This document shows positions 60,301 through 64,000 of a DNA stretch of 64,000 bases, one piece after another. The DNA is taken from assembly GCF_014898055.3 (NCBI RefSeq), contig NW_023601433.1, positions 41,597,876 to 41,661,875 on the forward strand. Direction: 5' to 3'. This DNA comes from Talpa occidentalis. Taxonomy: Eukaryota; Chordata; Mammalia; Eulipotyphla; Talpidae. Position 1 is the first letter of the stretch; each line of letters opens with the position of its first letter. The translations under genes were made by a program, and so were the position numbers. The notes beneath the pieces were generated by a model. It made no database searches. It was not told where the DNA came from and saw only the letters and a program-made list of their open reading frames with translations.

Positions 60301-62756
60301 AAGGGGTGTGGAGGAGAGCAGTGTCTGAGCTGGGAGTCTCCTACTCAGAAAGATCTGTGCGTTTGTCAGCAAGTCAAGGAAGGACTTTGTTCTGCCACGC
60401 TCTGTGGTGTCAGTCCTGAGGGGCCAGCTTCCCTGTCAGTCACTCCAGAGACAGAAAAGAATAAAGACCTGGAGATATAAAGGCTTGGGGCCTTTCTGCT
60501 TGACTGGTTTTGTCAAACTGGTCACTCTTTTCCTCACTCAGCATTTACTTGCCAACCAGCAGATGGTGCAGAAAATGTGCAGTCCTGCCCCTAATGCCAG
60601 CTCCAAGTGGAGAATTTGCATGTGATTATCAGACAGCAATGGCGCTGCCCTACATTTCTCTCTCTCTCTCGCTCTCTCTCAAAAAGGGACAAGAATGAAG
60701 ATCTCAAGGTGTGCTGTGACCACAGTCATAGCTCTTGAAATATTTTTGCTACCTTCCTGGAAGCACCCCTTTCAATCCAGTTTAAATAACTAGAGTCTGC
60801 AATGTCTCAGACTGTCGAAAGTGGTTTTCAGGTTTAGAAGCAGCATTTGGAGATCACGTACATTAGTGGGGACTGGAAAACAGGCGGATGCACTGGTTTT
60901 CTATGAAGGCTTTGAGTATACCTTTTGATAAGTTTGTTATCGTTACTAAACGGTACATAGGCTATTTTTTAGCCAAAAGTTATTTCCTCCAAATTTTCAG
61001 TCAGGGGCTCCCCCTACACAGGGCAATCCTTGTTCTACCTTTTCTTTTCTTTCCTTAACCAAAGACATTTTCTTTTGAGAAACATGGACACAGATAAAAG
61101 GAATGGCATGCCTGCCTACACTCAGCCTGGGCTCATGAGAAGCCTTGGGGATTACCCTCATCATGACACACTGGTGCCTGAGCAGAGAGAAAGGGACATT
61201 TTAGAGTTTGGAAAGCTGACAGGAATCAGAAATGAGGAAGGGCATGGTATTGTGTTATTAAGCCTTTATATATAAAAAAAAAAAAACTTCACACAGTATT
61301 TGCAAAGTACTTGACAATTACTGCACTTTCATTAAGTCAGCGGTCACAGCAGCCAAGCCCAGCTGAATGTTCTCCCATTAACTTATTAACAACACGCCTC
61401 ATAAAGTGACTCGAGTGCGCCAGTAAAAGAGCCTCAGTAAACTTTTACAGCTTTTTCTTGGGGTCTCAGAAGACTTCAGACAACAAAGCCTGACCTGCAG
61501 CAGCAGCTCGGGAGCAGGGTGTTACCCCAGACTGCTGTTTAGCAACCCTGTGGAATGAGTTAGTAAGTTGTAGTTCAGTGGGGTTCCTGGGCTGGAAGTT
61601 CCAAATGTCTCATACAAACCAGGACAGTCCCTCCCTGCCCCACTCAAAAAAAAAAAAAAAAAATTTTTTTTTTAGAAAGCCAGTGTCAGGGCCTCCCTGA
61701 TGGCACAAGGGGTTAAGCACAGCGCTATGAAGCAATATGCAGCCTCTGCAGCACGAGTTCGATCCCTGACCATCCAGTCAGCAACCCACATGGGAAGCAG
61801 ACCTCTCCAGTCTCGCCTGCTGCTCCCCTCAGCAGTGTACTTCGGTCAATCTGCCTGTTCTGCTCCCCACTGTGCCTCTGGCGAATCCTCTCTCTCCCCG
61901 CGTCTCTGGCCTGGACCCCAGCTCTTGTACGCATAAATAAATAAATCTCTAAAAAGAATAAAAATAAAAAGCCAGTGTCCATTCAAAGCCAAAAGCCAAC
62001 TGCAGATGACCTTTCGGGACACGGGGTGAGGTGCCTTTCGATGAGGGGACAGAGGAAAATCGAGTTCAAGTCTCCCTGGAGGGCACCCCTCGGTGCCAGT
62101 TCTGAGCTGGGTGTGCACAAAGATGCCGCTGCGCCCAGGACCCACGGATTGGCGACTGGATGCTGAGCTAAGTAAGGGCGGAGGCTGGTGAGTGGGGGCT
62201 CGCCCGCTGTCCTCTTCCCTGGCCTCTTTGGGGAAGGGGAGTCAGATACTGTTCCCCGAGAGCCCAGATCCGCCTGCCCTCGCTCTCGCTCTCGGCCCCG
62301 TGGCTCCGCCACCAGCGCCAGGTGAGCGTCCCCGCGACTCACCTGCGTGAAGTACAAGTTCATGAGCGTGAGGGTGAAGAACTGCAGGCACACCGGGAAG
62401 CAGTAGAGCAGCCAGAAGACGAAGGGGGTGAGCGCATTGGCCGCCACGAAGTCTTTGAAGTAGAAGGAGAATAGGATGGTCCGCAGGGAGGCCCAGAACA
62501 GACAGAGGAAGAGGAAGACGCTCTGGTAGCTGAGCCGCTTGTGGCGGTAGCGCAGCACCAGCCAGAGCTGCACGTAGATGAACACGAAGAGCAGCGAGTA
62601 GAAGACGGTGTAGACGATGGTCAGGCCGAGCTTCACGTAGGGGGGCACGGCCGGGGTCAGCGTGGGCTGCAGCGTGTCGTTGCCAGGAGGGTCCCACGGC
62701 AGGGCCGCCATCGGACCGGGGGCGCTGCGGCGCTGCCGGGGGCGCTCGGGCTTCAT
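24210..62756 (-). CDS. GPR137B: GPR137B, complete coding region (7 exons)
   Basis: Exons in transcript order: 62756-62343, 40976-40927, 37277-37055, 35131-34982, 32445-32317, 26149-26025 and 24321-24210. All splice sites are GT-AG and the phases agree, giving 1203 nt and 400 residues (human about 399). The product is an orphan seven-transmembrane protein of lysosomal membranes, reported to affect mTORC1/Rag signalling, osteoclasts and macrophages. Predicted membrane spans: about 42-70, 79-103, 111-137, 156-181, 195-220, 234-258 and 289-313. NxT/S sequons are N26 (NDT), N173 (NLT, within a membrane span) and N275 (NVS). The cytosolic tail has the acidic [12 protein letters not shown] block and ends DPDKPSHE. 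The start at [10 protein letters not shown] was chosen because it matches the human N-terminus MRPERPRPR as I recall it. The sequence upstream stays open in frame, so the start is by homology. Confidence 0.97.
24600..24740 (+). repeat. MIR SINE fragment
   Basis: GTTGGGCAAATAACTTCTGTGC, then TTTCTTCATCTGTAGACTAG and AAAGTGCTTGGAACAATATC follow the MIR core and 3' order. It lies in GPR137B intron 6. Confidence 0.65.
25304..25531 (-). repeat. SINE, reverse, with a scrambled 5' end
   Basis: The 3' two thirds match the family and a duplication ACATTTTCACTTTTA flanks it. The head region (25480-25530) carries family motifs in altered order, suggesting internal rearrangement or truncation. Confidence 0.75.
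26025..26149 (-). CDS. GPR137B: GPR137B exon 6, 125 nt
   Basis: It encodes residues 323-363, [20 protein letters not shown] and the acidic [12 protein letters not shown] tail block, to APQGLQG. It ends with AG of a Ser codon completed in exon 7. The acceptor is TTCTTTCCAG and the donor GTAAGA. Confidence 0.95.
26490..26752 (-). repeat. tRNA-derived SINE
   Basis: A full-length reverse copy ending in the complement of GGGGCCTCCCCAGTGGC. An imperfect AAATAGTT duplication flanks it. It lies in GPR137B intron 5. Confidence 0.88.
27120..28212 (+). mobile_element. old L1 3' portion (ORF2 end and 3' UTR)
   Basis: It follows the L1 order: TGTCCAACAAATGAGTAAATA, GTTCAGCCATAAAAAGGAATGAA, AACCAGTCACAGAACCACAAA, ending TATATCTTAATAAAACTGC. 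The frame is broken by several stops. Confidence 0.8.
28230..28410 (+). repeat. MER5A-like hAT-Charlie MITE
   Basis: It begins GAGGTTCTCAAACTTCACAA and contains CAGAACCTACCCCAGAGATTCTGAT, matching the non-autonomous MER5A layout. The far terminal repeat is degraded. Confidence 0.65.
28650..28850 (+). repeat. MIR SINE fragment
   Basis: CAGCCATGTGACCCTGAGCCTCAGTTTCCTCATCTG is a clear MIR core. The 3' part (CTTAGGACAGCACCTAGTAT) follows in order. Confidence 0.85.
29085..30665 (+). mobile_element. decayed hAT-Charlie-type DNA transposon, split by a SINE
   Basis: The two halves around the SINE at 29307-29606 join at a shared CCCAACTC duplication. The left half has ATTATTTGCCTTTTCC-ACATTTGCACTAATGG. 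The right half keeps transposase-like stretches (for example near 29780-29960 and 30290-30440), including the C-terminal hAT dimerisation region with many stops and frameshifts. It ends in AAGTTTGAGAACCATTG, the Charlie terminal repeat. It is inactive. Confidence 0.7.
29307..29606 (+). repeat. tRNA-derived SINE, GGAGGAGGG subtype
   Basis: A full-length, little-diverged copy with GCAGCGGTTGAGCGC (A box) and GGTTCGATCCCCGGC (B box), and an extra block CCGGAGGAGGGTCCCACATG. A CCCAACTC duplication flanks it. The tail is (AAAC)n. Confidence 0.92.
31276..31374. repeat. poly(A) run and 29-base tandem duplication
   Basis: An A-run at about 31285-31304 is followed by two direct copies of a 29-base unit, at 31317-31345 and 31346-31374. 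They differ at one base. Confidence 0.85.
31873..32142 (+). repeat. tRNA-derived SINE
   Basis: A full-length copy flanked by AAAATTTCCCCT on both sides. It lies about 175 bases downstream of GPR137B exon 5 and opposite in strand to the gene. Confidence 0.9.
32317..32445 (-). CDS. GPR137B: GPR137B exon 5, 129 nt
   Basis: It encodes residues 280-322, [20 protein letters not shown] through the RNPTKDL segment, covering membrane span 7. It is phase 0 at both ends. The donor is GTAAGT. Confidence 0.97.
32924..33150 (+). repeat. diverged SINE, 3' truncated
   Basis: It matches the family from GGGCCTCCCTGGTGGCCTAG to about ACCTCTGGTCTACACCC and then loses the TAAA tail. It is an older copy. Confidence 0.8.
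34081..34349 (-). repeat. tRNA-derived SINE
   Basis: A full-length reverse copy flanked by CTTACCAAGTCTT (34068-34080) and a one-mismatch copy (34350-34362). It lies in GPR137B intron 4. Confidence 0.9.
34429..34482. repeat. short perfect inverted repeat
   Basis: AAAAGTCATGAC (34429-34440) and GTCATGACTTTT (34471-34482) are 12-base perfect arms around a 30-base spacer. It could be the ends of a tiny DNA-transposon remnant. The family is not recognised. Confidence 0.6.
34982..35131 (-). CDS. GPR137B: GPR137B exon 4, 150 nt
   Basis: It encodes residues 230-279, [20 protein letters not shown] to [10 protein letters not shown], covering membrane span 6 and the loop with the NVS sequon. The acceptor is TGCTTTTCCAG and the donor GTCAGT. 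Confidence 0.97.
36655..36775 (+). repeat. MIR SINE fragment
   Basis: CCACCTTGTGCCTCAGTTTCCTTAG, then GTGAGGATCATGACGC, matches the MIR core and 3' half. Confidence 0.65.
37055..37277 (-). CDS. GPR137B: GPR137B exon 3, 223 nt
   Basis: It encodes residues 156-229, [20 protein letters not shown] through [10 protein letters not shown], covering membrane spans 4 and 5. The acceptor is GTCTTTTCCAG and the donor GTAAGG. Confidence 0.97.
38119..38391 (+). repeat. tRNA-derived SINE
   Basis: A full-length copy from GGGCCTCCCTGGTGTCGCAG to ATAAATAAATCTTT and poly(A). It lies in GPR137B intron 2. Confidence 0.9.
39589..39613 (+). repeat. G-rich tract
   Basis: This is a run of G-blocks (GGG, GGGGGG, GGGGGG, GG). 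It can form a G-quadruplex only with a bulge or two-G layer. Confidence 0.4.
40160..40803 (+). mobile_element. candidate solo LTR (class I endogenous retrovirus) with a nested SINE
   Basis: With the SINE (40487-40758) removed, about 370 bases begin TGTTAAAA and end CAAAACA. They contain a TATA-like CTATAAAAACC near 40390 and, about 80 bases later, TTTAATAAAGTC (poly(A) signal), then GATTTTGTTTTTTC. This order (TATA, AATAAA, TG...CA ends) is that of a retroviral LTR. No internal viral genes or second LTR are seen. The 4-base target duplication is not clean (GCAA versus AGCA). Confidence 0.55.
40487..40758 (+). repeat. tRNA-derived SINE inside the LTR
   Basis: A full-length older copy with degraded B-box region. 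It sits just after the LTR AATAAA. Confidence 0.85.
40927..40976 (-). CDS. GPR137B: GPR137B exon 2, 50 nt
   Basis: It encodes [16 protein letters not shown](R), the loop between spans 3 and 4. The acceptor is TCATTGCAG and the donor GTAAGT. A candidate solo LTR ends about 120 bases away on the downstream (lower-coordinate) side. Confidence 0.95.
41150..41384 (+). repeat. L1 3' UTR end with poly(A) tail
   Basis: It contains CAGCTATAAACCAGAGACACAC, GGGAATATAACCAAGATGAAAATGC and GTGCAAAAATGAAAAATGATG, then a 20-base A-run. The same blocks occur at 56.25-56.44 kb, so this is a repeated L1 3' end. It lies in GPR137B intron 1. Confidence 0.8.
41812..41841 (+). repeat. G-quadruplex-forming motif
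   Basis: Five G-blocks of 3-6 bases are separated by loops of one or two bases (TA, C, T, T). This easily meets the four-tract rule. It lies on the template strand of GPR137B intron 1. Confidence 0.75.
42575..42680 (+). repeat. possible MER5A-like fragment
   Basis: GGCCCAGAAATCTTCATTTTAATCAGCTCC resembles the MER5A middle. It is weak and lacks terminal repeats. Confidence 0.35.
43190..44225 (+). mobile_element. L1 3' portion split by a SINE
   Basis: CACAGTGTAGGTGGGGACATAAACC and CAAATGACCCAGTAATCCCAC lie on either side of the SINE at 43310-43576. GTTTACTTTAGCAAGGACACGG, GCTGTTCAGCTACAAGAG and TAAATAAGTCAGAAAGATAAAG follow. This is the usual order of an L1 ORF2 end and 3' UTR. The frame is broken. 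Confidence 0.8.
43310..43576 (+). repeat. tRNA-derived SINE nested in L1
   Basis: A full-length copy with GAGTTCGATCCCTGG (B box) and an ATAAATAAAATAAATCTTT tail. Confidence 0.9.
46200..46260. repeat. (AAT/AAC)n low-complexity tract
   Basis: An imperfect run of AATAAC-type trinucleotides. Confidence 0.6.
46429..46695 (+). repeat. tRNA-derived SINE
   Basis: A full-length copy flanked by a perfect 11-base duplication ATTTCATCATT (46418-46428 and 46696-46706). Confidence 0.92.
46837..47130 (+). repeat. tRNA-derived SINE, GGAGGAGGG subtype
   Basis: A full-length copy sharing the CCGGAGGAGGGTCCCACAT block and CTTCTGCCTGCTCTGCTCC with the copy at 29307. It looks like the same young subfamily. 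The tail is (TAAA)n. Confidence 0.92.
47905..48080 (+). repeat. GA/GT-rich degenerate tandem repeat
   Basis: Repeated units of the type GGAGGTATGGGA and GGAGGTGTA(G/A)G recur imperfectly over about 175 bases. The opposite strand reads as C/A-rich pseudo-coding sequence, which is a by-product of the repeat. Confidence 0.7.
48360..48840 (+). mobile_element. L1 3' UTR end split by a SINE
   Basis: GGGTTTCTTTTGGGTACATAAAAATGCTC before the SINE and GATGACAGCTGCACAACTCAGTGAATAT with AATTACATCTCAATCAACAG after it are the typical end of an old L1. The two halves share AAAGTGGATAGTG / AAAGTGAATAGTG, the SINE target duplication. Confidence 0.75.
48457..48743 (+). repeat. tRNA-derived SINE nested in L1
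   Basis: A full-length copy. The B-box region is partly duplicated (GAGTTCAATCCCTGAGTTTGATCCCTGG). Confidence 0.9.
50735..50950 (+). repeat. MIR SINE, well preserved
   Basis: It follows MIR nearly end to end: GGTTAAGAGTGTGGATTCTGG, TTTGAATCCTGGCTCTACC, CAGCTGTGTGACTTTGG, CTAACCTCTCTGTGCCTCA. Confidence 0.9.
51000..53020. other. GPR137B intron 1 segment, nothing recognised
   Basis: This is mixed-GC intronic sequence with no splice-bounded conserved exon, SINE or L1 that I can recognise. Open frames here are short and without family resemblance. Confidence 0.5.
53030..53390 (+). repeat. MLT1-like ERVL-MaLR LTR fragment
   Basis: GATAGGTTGAAATCCTAACCCTCAG, then GGACTTCCAGCCTCTGGAACTGTAAG and TTCACCCAGTCTGCACTATT match the layout of an old MaLR LTR. 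It is diverged. Confidence 0.7.
54020..54490 (+). repeat. old L1 3' end
   Basis: AACCTAAATGCCCACCCTGGG, GATTCCTCTGATGTGAAATATCC, GGCTGCCAGGGGCAGGGG, ending CTATACACTTCACCTTGATTT. Confidence 0.75.
55333..55356 (+). repeat. poly(A) run
   Basis: An A-run of about 23 bases. An (AAAAC)n tract lies at about 55205-55240. No parent element is recognised. Confidence 0.7.
55770..55990 (+). repeat. old L1 3' end, related to the 54.0-54.5 kb copy
   Basis: GGGCAAACAGTGGGAACCACTTACAGTGG and GATTCCTTTGATGAGAAATATCC parallel the previous copy. It breaks off about 55990. Confidence 0.7.
56100..56441 (+). repeat. L1 3' UTR end
   Basis: TAAATAAGTCAGAAAGAAAAAG, ATAAACCAGAGACACACTAAG and GGGGAATATAACCAAAATGAAAATGC, closely matching the 41.2 kb copy. 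It ends in a loose A-rich tail. Confidence 0.8.
57380..57510 (+). repeat. MIR SINE fragment
   Basis: GACCTTGGACAAGTCACCAGAGG then CCTCAGATGGTTCATCTGCAAAATGAAGGA is a clear MIR core. Confidence 0.75.
57510..60040. other. GPR137B intron 1 segment, nothing recognised
   Basis: This is GC-moderate intronic sequence. The long open frames on both strands near 58.9-59.9 kb have low-complexity, Pro/Ser/Gly-rich translations and no family resemblance. Confidence 0.5.
60045..60205 (+). repeat. MIR SINE fragment
   Basis: CACGGACCTTGAGTGAGCCATTTAATC, CTGTAAAATGGTGCCACTACC and AAACTGCACCTAGCACATATTAAG follow MIR order. Confidence 0.75.
60657..60680 (+). repeat. (TC)n simple repeat
   Basis: A 24-base run of TC dinucleotides with one CG interruption. 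Confidence 0.85.
61688..61967 (+). repeat. tRNA-derived SINE
   Basis: A full-length copy flanked by a perfect 12-base duplication AAAGCCAGTGTC (61676-61687 and 61968-61979). It lies about 375 bases from the GPR137B exon 1 donor. Confidence 0.93.
62343..62756 (-). CDS. GPR137B: GPR137B exon 1 (coding part)
   Basis: It encodes residues 1-138, from [10 protein letters not shown] through three membrane spans to LMNLYFTQ. The donor is GTGAGT (plus strand 62337-62342). It lies inside the CpG island. The start context (C at -3, A at +4) is weak. Confidence 0.97.
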
Positions 62757-62872
62757 CGGGGCCGGCGCCCGCCGCCGCTCCCCACGCGGGGGTCTCCGGG
62801 CATCGCGCTCCTCCCGGAGCCGGGCGACTGGAGGAAAGAAAACAAGCAGCACTTCCTCCCCCGGCACCACAT
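62753..62872 (-). other. 39-codon upstream ORF overlapping the GPR137B start (ATGA)
   Basis: A minus-strand ATG at 62872 (A at -3) opens a 39-codon frame with no earlier stop. Its TGA overlaps the main ATG in the tetranucleotide ATGA. It is functional only if transcription starts upstream of 62872, which the sequence does not prove. Confidence 0.4.
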
Positions 62873-62874
62873 GA
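62850..62874 (-). promoter_or_regulatory. M-box (TCATGTG) next to PU.1/ETS-type GAGGAAGTG
   Basis: Read on the minus strand, TCATGTG (62874-62868) is the MITF/TFE M-box and GAGGAAGTG (62858-62850) is a PU.1/ETS core. They are 9 bases apart and about 100 bases upstream of the GPR137B start codon. Binding is inferred from motif match only. Confidence 0.4.
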
Positions 62875-63042
62875 TTCACTGGGGCGGCCTTTGTCTGCGA
62901 TTGGCCGCGCCGAACCCGCCGCCCCCGCGCGCCCGCCGGCCCCGCGCGCCCCCGCCCCGCACGGTGCGCCCCCGACGCCCCCCCGCCGGCGCCGCGCTGC
63001 CGGCCCCCCAGCCCCGCGCACGCCCGCCCCGCACGGCGCTCC

Positions 63043-63070
63043 CCCGCCCCGCCCCGCCCCGCCCCTCCCC
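63043..63070 (-). promoter_or_regulatory. cluster of GC boxes (Sp1-type)
   Basis: Three to four tandem GGGGCGGGG units on the minus strand lie about 290-310 bases upstream of the GPR137B start codon. This is typical of a TATA-less CpG-island promoter. Confidence 0.5.
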
Positions 63071-63259
63071 GCCCGGGACACCGCCCCGCGCCCCACGCCC
63101 ACCCGCGGGCGCACCGCCCCCCGCGCTGCGCCCTGCGCGCCGCCGCCCTGCGCCTTAGCCGAAGCCCCCTGGACCTCCCGCCCAGGTGCCCCACCTGCGG
63201 CCGCTCCGAAACTGTGCCCAGGGCGCTTTGTGCAAAAGTTAAATCTTTTCTTTCAAAAA

Positions 63260-64000
63260 CAACTGCTGGAAGTCCTTTAATAGTGAAATTGGACGGCTCC
63301 GGCCGTGAGCTGGCTGGCGTTTTCCCCTTGGAAATGTATTGCTGAGTGATGTCTATTTCTGAACCACAAAGGCCAGGTTTGCGATTTTGAGGTCAAGCTT
63401 GGGTACTCAGGGTCGCGCTGCATGTGGATGCTGCCTCATCTTGGTTGCAGAGTTCCTTGCAGTGCGTCCCGCATCGCGATTCCGGAGAGGATGCTGCGCC
63501 CTCCCTTTGCAGCAAAGCGGCTGGTGCCACGAACGCTAGGGGCGGGCTGGCGATGTAGCCCGGGGGACTTCAGAGTGATGTGCCTCACATTTACGGGACA
63601 TCCCAACTGTGACAGGGTGATCCCAGGCAAAGGAGAAGCCCCAGGTTTCCTACTCATCCAAGGGAGGGTGGAGCTGAGCGGAGAAAAGCTGGAGAGGAGA
63701 CTGGAGAAGGAAGGAAGAGGATTGGGTGCTAGGAGACCTGGAGGAGGCACATGGAACAGAGGACGTGAAAAAAATGGCACTTGCTTCTTTGTCCTGGACC
63801 ATTGAAATAGATGTGGGTGGGAGACGGGGGGAGGTTAACAATGGCAGCTTTTATGTTGGTTTTGATTTTGCTCTTTTCCTCCCAGACTTGTCTATGCCTG
63901 CTTATGACACTTTTCTATGGGTCTCCTCCGGAGGGTGCTTTAGAGTTGTGGCAGGCTTTCGTGCCTCTGTGGCCCTGCTTTGGGTTAACCCTGTTTGGCT
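63260..64000. other. GPR137B upstream flank
   Basis: This is sequence beyond the CpG island with no exon or repeat that I recognise. It may hold promoter-proximal regulatory sequence. Confidence 0.4.

Larger units (their letters stand above)
62240..63260. promoter_or_regulatory. GPR137B: CpG island, GPR137B promoter and first exon
   Basis: This is a dense CpG, GC-rich block unlike the AT-rich surroundings. It covers GPR137B exon 1 and about 500 bases upstream. There is no TATA box at a clear position. It holds clustered Sp1-type GC boxes at 63043-63070 and a CCAAT box on the minus strand at 62904-62900. Confidence 0.85.

Noticed and set aside
61983..62342. Continuation of the GPR137B exon 1 frame into the intron
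   Set aside because: A strong GTGAGT donor ends the exon and the conserved protein continues in the 40927-40976 exon. The read-through residues are not conserved.
62242..63114. Minus-strand 290-codon frame overlapping GPR137B exon 1
   Set aside because: It is in the wrong frame relative to the conserved GPR137B protein, and runs past the exon 1 splice donor into the intron. It is low-complexity.
62541..63158. Long plus-strand open frame across the CpG island (about 205 codons)
   Set aside because: It is the antisense of GPR137B exon 1 and its promoter. The translation is Pro/Arg/Ala low complexity caused by GC-rich DNA. There is no family resemblance.
1..64000. CRISPR arrays, prokaryotic operons, defence systems or viral genes
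   Set aside because: None is present. Repeats are dispersed mammalian retroelements, and the only virus-derived sequence suspected is a solo LTR and an old MaLR LTR without coding regions.

Overview
This window is nuclear DNA from a placental mammal. It holds spliced genes with long introns, MIR, L2, L1, Tigger, hAT-Charlie and MaLR-like repeat fossils, and about 19 copies of one lineage-specific tRNA-derived SINE. The SINE (A box TGGCGCAGCGG, B box GTTCGATCCC, tail AATAAATAAATC-TTT) suggests a laurasiatherian, perhaps a bat, but I cannot name the species from sequence alone.

Two protein genes lie tail to tail. The plus strand carries the 3' half of ERO1B: eight coding exons at 330-13518, encoding about residues 225-467, then a long 3' UTR running to about 16.4 kb. 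The minus strand carries a complete GPR137B: seven coding exons from the start codon at 62756 down to the stop codon at 24210, encoding 400 residues. A CpG-rich, TATA-less promoter and 5' UTR region lies at about 62.2-63.3 kb. I recall the same convergent ERO1B/GPR137B arrangement on human chromosome 1q42-43.

Layout: 0-13.5 kb, ERO1B exons and introns with SINEs and one recent L1 just before the last exon. 13.5-16.4 kb, ERO1B 3' UTR. 16.4-about 23.5 kb, intergenic, with an old antisense L1 and a decayed Tigger DNA transposon. 23.5-62.8 kb, GPR137B, where intron 1 alone covers about 21 kb (40977-62342) and is packed with L1 3' ends and SINEs. 62.8-64 kb, promoter and upstream flank.

The two genes are neighbours and do not form a pathway. 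ERO1B is an ER-lumen FAD oxidase that reoxidises protein disulfide isomerase. GPR137B is a seven-pass lysosomal membrane protein. I found no prokaryotic-type system, CRISPR array, RNA gene or new multi-gene system. The points most worth a second look are two consecutive tiny symmetric exons in ERO1B, a PU.1-like site next to a MITF-type M-box and a 39-codon uORF abutting the GPR137B start, a nested inverted SINE pair with a perfect shared target duplication, a candidate solo LTR beside GPR137B exon 2, and a strong G-quadruplex motif in intron 1.
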